DNA from: Reichenbachiella ulvae
Lineage (GTDB): Bacteria > Bacteroidota > Bacteroidia > Cytophagales > Cyclobacteriaceae
Length of the DNA stretch: 64,000 bases
Reading direction: 5' to 3'
Assembly (NCBI RefSeq): GCF_025833875.1
Contig: NZ_JAOYOD010000001.1
Span: forward strand, 4,278,001-4,342,000
Below are positions 45,999 to 53,131 of this stretch, piece by piece. The position numbers and the translations under genes are program-made. The notes beneath the pieces were generated by a model. That model was not told where the DNA came from. It ran no database searches and saw nothing but the letters and a program-made list of their open reading frames with translations. Position 1 is the stretch's first letter. Each line of letters starts with the position of its first letter.

Positions 45999-46943
45999 TT
46001 ATACCAACCCCAACTGCTGATACCTTCTCTCCATCAGCTCATGATAGGCTGTTTTCATTTCTTCGGAGAGGAAAGATCGATCGAGCCATGCCTCTGCTTT
46101 CGCGCGGTTTTTCGTCATGCGGCGAAAGGCGCCAGTTATCTGCTTTGGTGTCAATCCCAGATCCTGACCGAATCCCTCAAAGTGCTTTCGTTCCAGCTTT
46201 CTTTTTTTGCCTCCCAGGGTCAAGGCCAGCTCCTCGGTATCTTCGGGCAGTACGATGGCTACATTGAGCAAGTCGTAAGCGGGGGACAGCACCCAGCCTG
46301 ATGGCCCCTTGATCATGGAAAAATTCTTGAGGTGCATGTCATTGTTGCCAGTTAGGAAGCAGAACAGCGCCAGATCAAAATAATAGGTCTTGTCCAGCAA
46401 AGTGTTGCTGGAGTAGCTGCTCAGCGCCTTACCCACTCGCTCCATAGAGCTTTTGTATTTGTCAAATGCCTCCGTGATCTGAAACATATCCAGCATGTGG
46501 GTTTTCTCTCCGAGTTCGTTACGATCCACACGTTGGGTGATAAATGCCCTCTCACCAGAGGCCATCCGTATCAGTGATGAAGGCACCGTGCGTATCCCGA
46601 AAGCCTCCGCCATCCGCAGGGTCACGTGTTCGTTTTCCGGCATCTCGGGATAGCGATCCGAGGGAGGCTTGAAGATATAATGTCCACCCAATGCTCCGAC
46701 GATGGTCAGTCTTTCATCCGATTGGTCTTTGGTGGCACGAACCAGTGACATGGACAGCTTAGGCTGCACACCTGGCACGGCAACACTGCGCTCCACTACC
46801 TTTTTGGCCAGCTCATCGATTTGATTGAAAGAATATTCGATTTTAGGAGGGCTACTGGTACCGAAAAATTTCTTCGAGCAGCTCGGATGAAAATCCATAC
46901 CTTCCTCCACTGGCTCGTAACAATATAGACAGCTATGCTCCAT
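45999..46943 (-). CDS. hipT: HipT-type serine/threonine kinase toxin (HipA C-terminal domain)
   Basis: 314 residues from ATG 46943, with AGAAGGAG directly before it; a start at 46979 would overlap hipS by 47 bases. Residues 5-22 (CLYCYEPVEEGMDFHPSC) form a CxxC..HxxC zinc-finger-like start. SVAVPGVQPK (53-62) is the Gly-rich loop with a possible autophosphorylation Ser53. GNNDMHLKN (199-207) has catalytic Asp202, and PAYDLL has metal-binding Asp224. HipA/HipT kinases phosphorylate aminoacyl-tRNA synthetases. The N-subdomain 1 of full HipA is absent and is supplied by the separate upstream gene, so this matches the tripartite HipBST layout. Confidence 0.9.
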   Translation of the reverse strand: MEHSCLYCYEPVEEGMDFHPSCSKKFFGTSSPPKIEYSFNQIDELAKKVVERSVAVPGVQPKLSMSLVRATKDQSDERLTIVGALGGHYIFKPPSDRYPEMPENEHVTLRMAEAFGIRTVPSSLIRMASGERAFITQRVDRNELGEKTHMLDMFQITEAFDKYKSSMERVGKALSSYSSNTLLDKTYYFDLALFCFLTGNNDMHLKNFSMIKGPSGWVLSPAYDLLNVAIVLPEDTEELALTLGGKKRKLERKHFEGFGQDLGLTPKQITGAFRRMTKNRAKAEAWLDRSFLSEEMKTAYHELMERRYQQLGLV

Positions 46944-47280
46944 CTCCTTCTGTTTGATGTTCTGGATAAGGCACGACACTCACCGCACCGATGCAGTTGC
47001 GACAGCAAGCCAGCAACAAGCCCATGCGATCGTTTTTGTTGATCCTCCAGTTTTCGGAGGCAATATCCAACAACCAGCCCTCCGGGATCAGCCCCTCGAA
47101 GAATGGGAATAGCCTCTTTTCTGTATATGGCTTCTCAGACACAGGCATGGTAAAAGTGATGAAATCATCCGGATGATCCTGCACATACTGCGGCTCATAG
47201 AGGAAAACATATTCCCCTTCGTCCGTCTCTGTCAACAGCCCTGCCAGAGCTTCCTGATAGTAAACCTTGGCCTGTCTCAT
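46933..47280 (-). CDS. hipS: HipS-type protein (HipA N-subdomain 1)
   Basis: 115 residues. RLFPFFEGLIPEGWLLDIA and GLLLACCRNCIGAVSVVP are the two conserved segments of the HipA N-terminal domain, here as a free-standing protein. In E. coli O127 HipBST the equivalent HipS acts as antitoxin to HipT. The start codon overlaps the hipB stop (ATGA), and its end overlaps hipT by 11 bases, so the three are translated as one unit. Confidence 0.88.
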   Translation of the reverse strand: MRQAKVYYQEALAGLLTETDEGEYVFLYEPQYVQDHPDDFITFTMPVSEKPYTEKRLFPFFEGLIPEGWLLDIASENWRINKNDRMGLLLACCRNCIGAVSVVPYPEHQTEGDGA

Positions 47281-47486
47281 TCAGCTATCTGTTTGCTATC
47301 CACAGGAGCCAGCTCATGCCCGAACATGCTCAGGACCAGATTGACCTTGTCCATATTCATATTGGTCTTGCCCTGCTCGATCTTTCGGATCACCGTCAGG
47401 GCCACACCAGTGCGCTCTGCCAGCTCTTCCTGCGTCAGGTTGACTTCCTTTCTGCGCTCCTTTACAAAATTGGCTAATCGATTCAT
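47277..47486 (-). CDS. hipB: HipB-type HTH antitoxin/repressor
   Basis: 69 residues from ATG 47486 (MNRLANFVKERRKEV). Cro/C1-type helix-turn-helix: LTQEELAERTGVALTVIRKIEQGK, followed by a short tail. It probably represses its own operon by binding the three repeats upstream. A start 9 bases earlier is possible, but that ATG lies inside the first operator copy; starting at 47486 places the operator exactly next to the gene. First gene of hipB-hipS-hipT. Confidence 0.9.
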   Translation of the reverse strand: MNRLANFVKERRKEVNLTQEELAERTGVALTVIRKIEQGKTNMNMDKVNLVLSMFGHELAPVDSKQIAE

Positions 47487-47586
47487 TATATGCATTTAGA
47501 TATAATCACAATCAAATATACGATATTATATGCAATTAGATATAATTAGGTAGAAATCAGATAAAATATATGCTTTTGCATATAAT
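47487..47586. promoter_or_regulatory. Three operator copies, 40-bp spacing, upstream of hipB
   Basis: Three 20-bp copies begin at 47487, 47527 and 47567: TATATGCATTTAGATATAAT, TATATGCAATTAGATATAAT and TATATGCTTTTGCATATAAT. The third contains a perfect dyad TATATGC-TTTT-GCATATA; the others are imperfect dyads around the same centre. The exact 40-bp spacing puts all copies roughly on one face of the helix, as for cooperative HipB binding. The promoter of the operon must lie within or just beside them. Confidence 0.75.
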
Positions 47587-47621
47587 CATAAGCATCAGTG
47601 GGGCCGGGTGATCAGAGCTAC

Positions 47622-47905
47622 CAAAAAACATCCATCACCAACCAAAAAATGAGTGTCTTCACTCAAAAAATGCCTTCCCCCAGTCGGAAAATGACCATCC
47701 CTGAGTAAAAAATGTATGTCCTCAGTCAGAAAATGACCTCCATAGACTGGAAAATGCCCATGGTAAACCAGAAAATGCCTGCCTTCAACTGGAAAATGAC
47801 CATCCCTAGGTAAAAAATGAGTACCCCAAACCAAAAAATGACCCTCCTCAATCAAAAAATGGGTGTCTTGGGTTAAAAAATGGCCTTCAACGGGCCAAAA
47901 AAGCC
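47622..47905. repeat. 21-bp tandem array of phased A-tracts
   Basis: Twelve ATG-ended A-tracts (A3-6 followed by TG) occur with the ATG at 47649, 47670, 47691, 47712, 47733, 47754, 47775, 47796, 47817, 47838, 47859 and 47880, always exactly 21 bp apart, with a decayed unit at each end (47628 and 47901). The remaining 14-15 bases of each unit vary but tend to be C/T-rich (for example ACCATCCCTGAG). Two turns of B-DNA are 21 bp, so the A-tracts are in helical phase and the DNA should be curved. On the - strand the array reads as a heptapeptide repeat HF(L/P)xxxG, a trivial result of the 3-divisible period. Confidence 0.85.
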
Positions 47906-47918
47906 TATTTGAACACTA

Positions 47919-47949
47919 GTAACCCGATTACTTGGAGTAATCGGGTTAC
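47919..47949. other. Perfect 13-bp hairpin
   Basis: GTAACCCGATTAC (47919-47931), loop TTGGA, then GTAATCGGGTTAC (47937-47949). The stem is perfect and has no T-run on either strand, so it is not a classic terminator. It follows the 21-bp array and lies 119 bases before the start of the + strand gene at 48068. Confidence 0.75.
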
Positions 47950-47957
47950 TCAGATTG

Positions 47958-48013
47958 CTGACAAAAAACTGTCAAATGGCAGGATTTTGAAGTTTTTTGT
48001 CAGGATTTTAAAG
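47958..48013. other. 12-bp inverted repeat and 21-bp-spaced direct repeat in the same leader
   Basis: CTGACAAAAAAC (47958-47969) and GTTTTTTGTCAG (47992-48003) are perfect inverted arms with 22 bases between. CAGGATTTTGAAG (47980) recurs as CAGGATTTTAAAG (48001), again exactly 21 bp later. With the hairpin before it this makes a structured leader in front of the gene at 48068. Confidence 0.65.
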
Positions 48014-48067
48014 TCGAGATTGCCGTAATTGGACTTTGAAAAATCAAATAACATAAACGAAGTTCAT

Positions 48068-48709
48068 ATGGAACAAACACAAATCAACAGTTCTGAGATG
48101 TTTCAGGACACCGACACCTACATGGATGAAAACACTGCGGTGTGGAGTGCCATCCCGATAGTAGGTATTTACAAAAATCGACTGGCTGAAATCATCAGCA
48201 AAATCAAAACGGCCGCACAAGAGCAAGAGGCGGCACAGGTATTCTTAGGCAAATCCCTAAGACAAGTAAAAAAAGACATCAGTCTAAAAATGGACGTATT
48301 GGACGATATCCTGGAGGCCTTTGCCGAGGACACCGACAACAGCACCCTGCTGGCTCAGAGCAGTAATAACTTCACCTCCTACTACAGTCTACCTAATGAA
48401 GATTTCGAGACGAAAACCAAAAACATGATCGACCTAATGGATCGTGAGATCGACAACCTGACCGACTATGGTCTGACTCCCGCTCAGCTAGACGATGTAC
48501 GCATGAGTTTCAACGACTTTAGCGATCATCGTGGCAAACCACGCGCCTACCGAATCGCCTCCAGAGTAGCCACGCAAAACATCGCAGACCTGATCGACGA
48601 AGGAGACAAAACCCTCGATCGCCTGGACAAAATCCTAAAAAGATTTAGACGCTCCAACCCCGCCTTCTACAACGGCTACCAGGCCGCCCGAATGGTGGTG
48701 AAAGATTAA
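48068..48709 (+). CDS. Helical protein of an expanded Bacteroidota family, function unknown
   Basis: 213 residues, almost entirely helical and acidic, no signal peptide. Notable segments are LKMDVLDDILEAFA near 80, TDYGLTPAQLDDVRMSFNDF near 144, KPRAYRIASRVATQNIADL and the C-terminus FRRSNPAFYNGYQAARMVV. From memory, proteins with the PxFYxxYxxAR ending occur in many copies in Bacteroidota genomes without assigned function; I cannot verify this here. Start chosen at ATG 48068; an upstream TTG at 48029 is in frame but follows the leader dyads. Ends in a clear terminator. Confidence 0.75.
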   Translation: MEQTQINSSEMFQDTDTYMDENTAVWSAIPIVGIYKNRLAEIISKIKTAAQEQEAAQVFLGKSLRQVKKDISLKMDVLDDILEAFAEDTDNSTLLAQSSNNFTSYYSLPNEDFETKTKNMIDLMDREIDNLTDYGLTPAQLDDVRMSFNDFSDHRGKPRAYRIASRVATQNIADLIDEGDKTLDRLDKILKRFRRSNPAFYNGYQAARMVVKD

Positions 48710-48751
48710 TGAAGCAAAGATTTTGGTTGATATAGTCGATTGCTTTAGGTG

Positions 48752-48781
48752 AAGGCTCCCCAGAGATGGGGGGCTTTTTTT
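48752..48781 (+). terminator. Intrinsic terminator after the 48068 gene
   Basis: AAGGCTCCCC-AGAGAT-GGGGGGCTTTTTTT: a G/C-rich stem (with one G-T pair) followed by seven T. It ends the + strand gene 42 bases after its stop. Confidence 0.75.
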
Positions 48782-48828
48782 GTGTCGTAGTGTATCTAAT
48801 TCGCAAAGCACTGCCGATTACTTCCCCT

Positions 48829-48864
48829 CGTCATTCCGACAGAGCGCAGCGACGAGGAATCTGG
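48829..48864. repeat. Short REP-like arm
   Basis: CGTCATTCCGACAGAG-CGCAG-CGACGAGGAATCTGG. It is a compact version of one arm of the 158-bp elements described below, without the 26-base hairpin insert. This short form is a common intergenic element in Bacteroidota. Confidence 0.7.
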
Positions 48865-48894
48865 TTCGAGAAGCACTGCCGCCCATTTTCTCCC

Positions 48895-49052
48895 CGTCAT
48901 TTCGACAGAGCTTGATTGCCTCAGGAGGCAAGCATGCGACGAGAAATCTGGTTCGACAAGCACTGCAGCTTCACATCCGCCCTGCCATCAGAACACCAGA
49001 CTTCTCGTCGTAGCTTAGGACTATCGTCCTTATCTACTCTGTCGAAGTGACG
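48895..49052. repeat. 158-bp compound inverted-repeat element, copy A
   Basis: Two 57-base arms in inverted orientation, CGTCATTTCGACAGAG...CGACGAGAAATCTGG and, on the other strand, CGTCACTTCGACAGAG...CGACGAGAAGTCTGG, separated by about 44 bases. Each arm contains its own small stem (TTGCCT-CAGG-AGGCAA in the left arm, AGGAC-TATC-GTCCT in the right arm). The whole could fold as a cruciform with side stems. It lies 53 bases from the end of the GIY-YIG gene. About 142 of 158 bases match copy B. Confidence 0.85.
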
Positions 49053-49105
49053 ATGATATCGCAGGCTTAGTCTGAAGTAACATGCCTTTTTAGTCTTTGG
49101 CATCT

Positions 49106-49399
49106 CTATTCCAACTCATCAAACAAATCTTTCCATTCAGGATTCGTTTGATTGACCAGGGCATCTTTCTTTTCTCTTCTGTATTTCTTGACTTGTTTTT
49201 CACGGTCTATGGCTTCCTCTATGCTATGGAAGCCTTCGAAATAGACCAACTTAAAGACGTTGTATTTGGAGGTAAAGCTACTTGGATATACTTTATCCTT
49301 ATGTTCCTGCACGCGAGCAATCAAATTGGATGTCACTCCCACATACAGCACAGTATGACGAGCATTAGTCATGATATATACAGCCCCTCCTCTGATCAT
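49106..49399 (-). CDS. GIY-YIG family endonuclease
   Basis: 97 residues, a single GIY-YIG domain of the UPF0213/YhbQ-like type: GGAVYIMTN (GIY element, Tyr8), LYVGVTSNL (YIG element, Tyr19), Arg29 in RVQEH, and Glu67 in AIDREKQVKKYRREKK. All catalytic positions are present. Such single-domain proteins cut DNA or have unknown roles. The gene is the only one between two direct copies of a 158-bp repeat element, so it may be linked to the spread of that element. No partner gene. Confidence 0.9.
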   Translation of the reverse strand: MIRGGAVYIMTNARHTVLYVGVTSNLIARVQEHKDKVYPSSFTSKYNVFKLVYFEGFHSIEEAIDREKQVKKYRREKKDALVNQTNPEWKDLFDELE

Positions 49400-49474
49400 A
49401 TGAGAAAGATAGATAGAAATGATTCATCAGAAAACACTTGCATCATCTCGATAGGTAATGAATACTGATTCGAT

Positions 49475-49667
49475 AAGCACTGCAGCCCATTTTCTCCCCG
49501 TCATTTCGAGACCTAACATTTGGTCCCCAACTGCACAAAAAGGAATGACGTAAGCTGATGGGGTCATAGGTGGTAGCAATTCAAAAGCTAAAACTGTTGT
49601 GTCATCTCGACCAGAGGGAGAGATCTATAAGCGATCCACAGATCAAAAAACACAAGTTTTACTAACA
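49475..49667. repeat. Mosaic of REP-like fragments
   Basis: The gap between the GIY-YIG gene and copy B contains a 35-base piece (49475-49509) that matches 48871-48905 in 34 positions, ending in the first bases of a repeat arm (CGTCATTTCGA), and at about 49597-49625 GTGTCATCTCGACCAGAGGGAGAGATC, which belongs to a related but different Bacteroidota element. No gene is seen here. Confidence 0.6.
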
Positions 49668-49825
49668 CGTCATTGGTACAGAGCTTGATTGCCTCAGAAG
49701 GCAAGTATGCGACGAGAAATCTGGTTCGAAAAGCACTACCACTTCCTTTCTGCCCTGCCACCAGAGCGCCAGACTTCTCGTCGTAGCTTAGGACTATCGT
49801 CCTTATCTACTCTGTCGAAGTGACG
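49668..49825. repeat. 158-bp compound inverted-repeat element, copy B
   Basis: Same length and orientation as copy A at 48895. The last 58 or so bases are identical; differences concentrate in the unpaired centre and the first ten bases (CGTCATTGGTACAGAG). It ends 12 bases before the UbiA gene stop. The two copies form direct repeats about 770 bp apart around the GIY-YIG gene. Confidence 0.85.
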
Positions 49826-49837
49826 GTCGTTTTTCTA

Positions 49838-50704
49838 TCAACTACCGAAAACATACACCCCCCAAAAGAACAAGTTCAGAAAGAGGGAGCTAATCAAATT
49901 GAGGCGCATGGTGTGGGTGAAGTCGGCCTGGCTCGGGTCCTTTCTGACCTGTAGGTACCAGTAGAGGAAGTAGCCCATCACGGGCACTAGGCTCATCTGA
50001 AATGCCGCGGCTGTCATCCAGTCGAAGTAGAGATAGAAGTAGGCCAGAAATCCCATATTCGAAAAGAAGAAAAATACGCCGGTGAAGTGAAAAGTCCCCA
50101 GTATCCCAAGCTTGAGACTGATGGTCTGGTCGCCTCGTTCGGCATCCTCCTCGTGTTGATAGACCTGTGTCATGGGGTAGCTGCCCATCAGCAGCATACT
50201 GCTAAGTATGGCAGGGATCTGCCACTGCCATGCCAGCAAGTCCCCAAACTGCATATTTTCCAATCCTAAAATCACCGTCAGGAAAGTGAAGTAGCCCTGA
50301 AAGATCCCAGCTGCCAACCAACCGATGATCGGCATTTTCTTTAATCGCACGGAGGGATGGCTGTAGGCCTTGGACACCATACCATAGATGAAGAGCAGCC
50401 CCACAAATCGCCAGGAGAGATAGGCCCCCAACAGCAGTGCCAAAGCATCCAGGGCGATGGACCACCAGTACAGTTCCTTTTCGGTCTTCGGTGGGTTCTT
50501 GAGTCCTCCGATGCTCTTTTCATCCTTGTCAAAGTAGGAGTTGTAGCCATTACTGGCAGGGTAAAGCAAAAAGTGCAGGATAAAAAATATCAACCACACT
50601 TCGATCTGCCCATCATTGCCACTCACCGCCAGCGCAAACAGATAGACCGGCAGCAGAAAAAAGGAGAAGGGAAATCGCAAATGCAGAAATGTGGATCGGC
50701 TCAT
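49838..50704 (-). CDS. UbiA-family prenyltransferase
   Basis: 288 residues with 8-9 membrane helices. First Asp-rich motif NGYNSYFDKDEKS (52-64), second motif HEEDAERGDQT near 183-193; both bind the Mg-diphosphate of the prenyl donor. UbiA enzymes attach isoprenoid chains to aromatic or other acceptors in the membrane. The position near a type III polyketide synthase and methyltransferase suggests that the acceptor is a polyketide-derived ring, but it is transcribed divergently, so the link is inference. MenA/UbiA housekeeping roles are less likely from the atypical motif. Confidence 0.88.
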   Translation of the reverse strand: MSRSTFLHLRFPFSFFLLPVYLFALAVSGNDGQIEVWLIFFILHFLLYPASNGYNSYFDKDEKSIGGLKNPPKTEKELYWWSIALDALALLLGAYLSWRFVGLLFIYGMVSKAYSHPSVRLKKMPIIGWLAAGIFQGYFTFLTVILGLENMQFGDLLAWQWQIPAILSSMLLMGSYPMTQVYQHEEDAERGDQTISLKLGILGTFHFTGVFFFFSNMGFLAYFYLYFDWMTAAAFQMSLVPVMGYFLYWYLQVRKDPSQADFTHTMRLNLISSLFLNLFFWGVYVFGS

Positions 50705-50718
50705 AGGGGAAAATTACG

Positions 50719-50789
50719 GCTAGATTTTTAGATACTAGACATTAGATCCTAGAATATTTGAGTCTAGAGTCTAACATCTAAAATCTAGC
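50719..50789. repeat. TCTAG-rich inverted repeat
   Basis: GCTAGATTTTTAGAT at the left and ATCTAAAATCTAGC at the right are inverted arms; the middle contains further TAGA/TCTA words (ACTAGAC, CCTAGAA, TCTAGAGTCTA). It lies in the divergent gap between UbiA and the TPR protein gene. Similar TCTAG-rich hairpins are scattered in Bacteroidota. Confidence 0.5.
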
Positions 50790-50854
50790 ATCTCTCCAAT
50801 AAGGTAAACCCATCCCTGAGTTGTTATCCATACAAGGTCAAAACAAAACTCAAC

Positions 50855-51940
50855 ATGCGAATCATACTTTTACTCTTGCTATTGGGGCCACAGTGCTGGG
50901 CTCAGGAGCCGAGCCAGCTATCTGGCTCATGGATCAAAACTTCTTCACAAACTCACGACGGGACGGTATATACCGAAGCAGACGACAACCACTTTCGCTA
51001 CACCCAACTAAAATTCAGCGAATCGCAGCTCAGGATTCTTACTCACCCCATGTACGAACACAAGGGAGCCTGCTACAACTATTATTTCACAGATCAAAAG
51101 ATTTTCCTCTCGCCCACTCACTATTACGAGATCATTGGCTTGTCCGAAGATCAATTGGTCATCAGAGATCGGACGGGTACTGAAGATGGCAAAACGCTGC
51201 ATACCTTCATCAGAGCAGAAACTCACCATCAGGCCATCCATCAATCGCAAGTCCAATCCGAATACCGTGTCGCGCGATATGGATATACTCCCACGCTCAA
51301 ATTTCCCCTGGAACAAATGCTCGACAGTGCGCTCACCGACCTGCACGACAATATCCAGATCAAGGGTACCATCATGATCGATGTATCTAATCAGTCGGTA
51401 TTCACCTCGATTGCTTTTAGTTCCACGAGAGATACGGATTGGTTAAAATACCTCAAAAAGAACCTGGACCAGAGTTACCCCCTTTGGGATATCAATGGCT
51501 TTGAAGGAGCCAAAATCATTCAGGTCCCTTTCGTCTTGCAGGATGTAAAAACGGAAGACTATGAAGGCGTGGTGATGGCTTTTCTCACTCAGTCTCTGGT
51601 GTCACTTCACGAACCACTCAGGAGGCAACAGCGCTGGTGGGCCAATGAGTATTTTGCTCAGGCCATAGAGGCCCATCAAAACAAATTCAAAAACAGAGCC
51701 ATCAAGTTGTTTGACAAGAGTCTGGAGCTGAATGCTGAAAATCCCCACGCCCTCTTTTGTCGTGCCAATGTATATCTGGACAAGGGGGATGAAGATAAGG
51801 CATGCAAGGACTGGAAAGTCCTGCTAGATCAGGGCTATGAAGGTGCCATGGATTATTACAAGGACAATTGCCAAAATGCGGAAGCCCTGGCCGAATCAGA
51901 TAAGCCACCTATCTCCGATGATCCTAAGGCGATACTTTAG
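50855..51940 (+). CDS. Secreted TPR-containing protein, function unknown
   Basis: 361 residues. Signal peptide about 1-16 (ending QCWAQ). Residues about 20-120 form a beta-rich domain of the lipocalin-like/'META'-like kind (LSGSWIKTSS ...), about 140-230 a TonB-C-like segment (IKGTIMIDVSNQSVFTSIAF), and about 265-330 one to two TPR units (AIKLFDKSLELNAENPHALFCRANVYLDKGDEDKAC). Likely periplasmic. It precedes the polyketide synthase by 102 bases but has no evident connection to it. Confidence 0.75.
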   Translation: MRIILLLLLLGPQCWAQEPSQLSGSWIKTSSQTHDGTVYTEADDNHFRYTQLKFSESQLRILTHPMYEHKGACYNYYFTDQKIFLSPTHYYEIIGLSEDQLVIRDRTGTEDGKTLHTFIRAETHHQAIHQSQVQSEYRVARYGYTPTLKFPLEQMLDSALTDLHDNIQIKGTIMIDVSNQSVFTSIAFSSTRDTDWLKYLKKNLDQSYPLWDINGFEGAKIIQVPFVLQDVKTEDYEGVVMAFLTQSLVSLHEPLRRQQRWWANEYFAQAIEAHQNKFKNRAIKLFDKSLELNAENPHALFCRANVYLDKGDEDKACKDWKVLLDQGYEGAMDYYKDNCQNAEALAESDKPPISDDPKAIL

Positions 51941-52042
51941 ATAAAAAAACAGGGTACTTAGTCCCCATTAGTAAGTCTGGAATTATATCTGTGGCCAACA
52001 TGGAGAATTGACTATTTTCTCTGTAATTTCAGCATTCCATAT

Positions 52043-53131
52043 ATGAGTGCATACATTACATCCATCGGCACAGCCAATCCTGACAACCGCTACCAGCAAG
52101 AAGATATCGCCAATTTCATGTGCGAAAACCTTGGGCTCAATGCAGAGCAACAACGGGCTCTTCGTGTGCTCTATCGCGCCACTGGCATCAAGGAGCGCTA
52201 TTCGGTTTTGGATGATTATAAAAGGAAGAAAGGTGGCTTTAAGTTCTTCAAAAACACACCGGACCTTCAGCCCTTTCCTCCTACCAGTGAGCGAATGCGA
52301 CTCTACCGAGAGGAGGCCGTACCCCTCGCTATCTCTGCCATCACCAATTGTATCAACGGTCATCAGCTGTCATCCTTTACGCACCTGATCACAGTCAGCT
52401 GTACAGGGATGTATGCACCGGGACTGGACGTAGACCTGATCAAGACGCTGAACCTGAGCCCAACTATCAATCGCACCAGCATCAACTTCATGGGCTGCTA
52501 TGCCGCGATGAACGCACTGACACTTGCCAAGCAAATTTGTGACAGCCAGCAAGCCAAAGTCCTCATCGTATGCGTGGAGCTTTGTACGATTCACCTGCAG
52601 TCCTCCCACAACGAAGACAACCTGCTGGCACATTCGCTCTTTGCAGATGGCGCAGCAGCTACGGTAGTCTGCTCCGAAGCATCAGCTAATAGCCTGGAGC
52701 TGGTGTCGAACGCCAGCTACCTCGCCATAGACGGCAAGCATGACATGGCCTGGCAGATAGGGGATTTCGGATTCGAAATGGCACTGACCACCTATGTGCC
52801 CAATATCATCAAAGGCGGCATTCAGGACCTTACACGAAATTTACTTAACGGTACCGAACTCTCACTCGGCGATATCGATGGCTATGCCATTCACCCGGGA
52901 GGTAAAAAAATATTGGAAGCGATCGAAAATGAACTAGGATTGAAAAAAGAAGACAATGCACATGCCTATGAGGTGCTCAAAAGCTATGGCAACATGTCAT
53001 CTCCTACCATCCTCTTCGTGCTACAGCGCATCCTCAAAACCATGAAAGACCAGGACAACATACTGTCTTTCGCCTTCGGGCCGGGACTGACCATGGAAAG
53101 CATCCTATTCAAAAGTCATCGTGATGTTTGA
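52043..53131 (+). CDS. Type III polyketide synthase
   Basis: 362 residues, thiolase fold, chalcone-synthase-like. The catalytic triad is visible: Cys152 in SINFMGCYAAMNAL, His284 in YAIHPGGKK, Asn317 in SYGNMSSPT. FGPGLTMES near the C-terminus is also conserved. The enzyme extends an acyl-CoA starter with malonyl-CoA to pyrones, resorcinols or phloroglucinols. The methyltransferase gene overlaps its end by 8 bases and the UbiA gene lies nearby, consistent with a methylated and prenylated product. Confidence 0.95.
   Translation: MSAYITSIGTANPDNRYQQEDIANFMCENLGLNAEQQRALRVLYRATGIKERYSVLDDYKRKKGGFKFFKNTPDLQPFPPTSERMRLYREEAVPLAISAITNCINGHQLSSFTHLITVSCTGMYAPGLDVDLIKTLNLSPTINRTSINFMGCYAAMNALTLAKQICDSQQAKVLIVCVELCTIHLQSSHNEDNLLAHSLFADGAAATVVCSEASANSLELVSNASYLAIDGKHDMAWQIGDFGFEMALTTYVPNIIKGGIQDLTRNLLNGTELSLGDIDGYAIHPGGKKILEAIENELGLKKEDNAHAYEVLKSYGNMSSPTILFVLQRILKTMKDQDNILSFAFGPGLTMESILFKSHRDV

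Noticed and set aside
46944..46979. Upstream start of hipT giving 12 more residues
   Set aside because: It would overlap hipS by 47 bases, and the family N-terminus (zinc-finger-like CxxC) begins right after the inner ATG at 46943, which has a purine-rich AGAAGGAG before it.
47595..47855. Open reading frame of 86 codons on the - strand with HF(L/P)xxxG repeats
   Set aside because: It is the translation of the 21-bp array; a period divisible by three keeps any frame open. No ribosome-binding context and variable filler positions do not look codon-selected.
47622..47905. CRISPR array
   Set aside because: The constant part is only 5-8 bases, the period is 21 bp, and there are no cas genes. Units are far too short for repeat-spacer structure.
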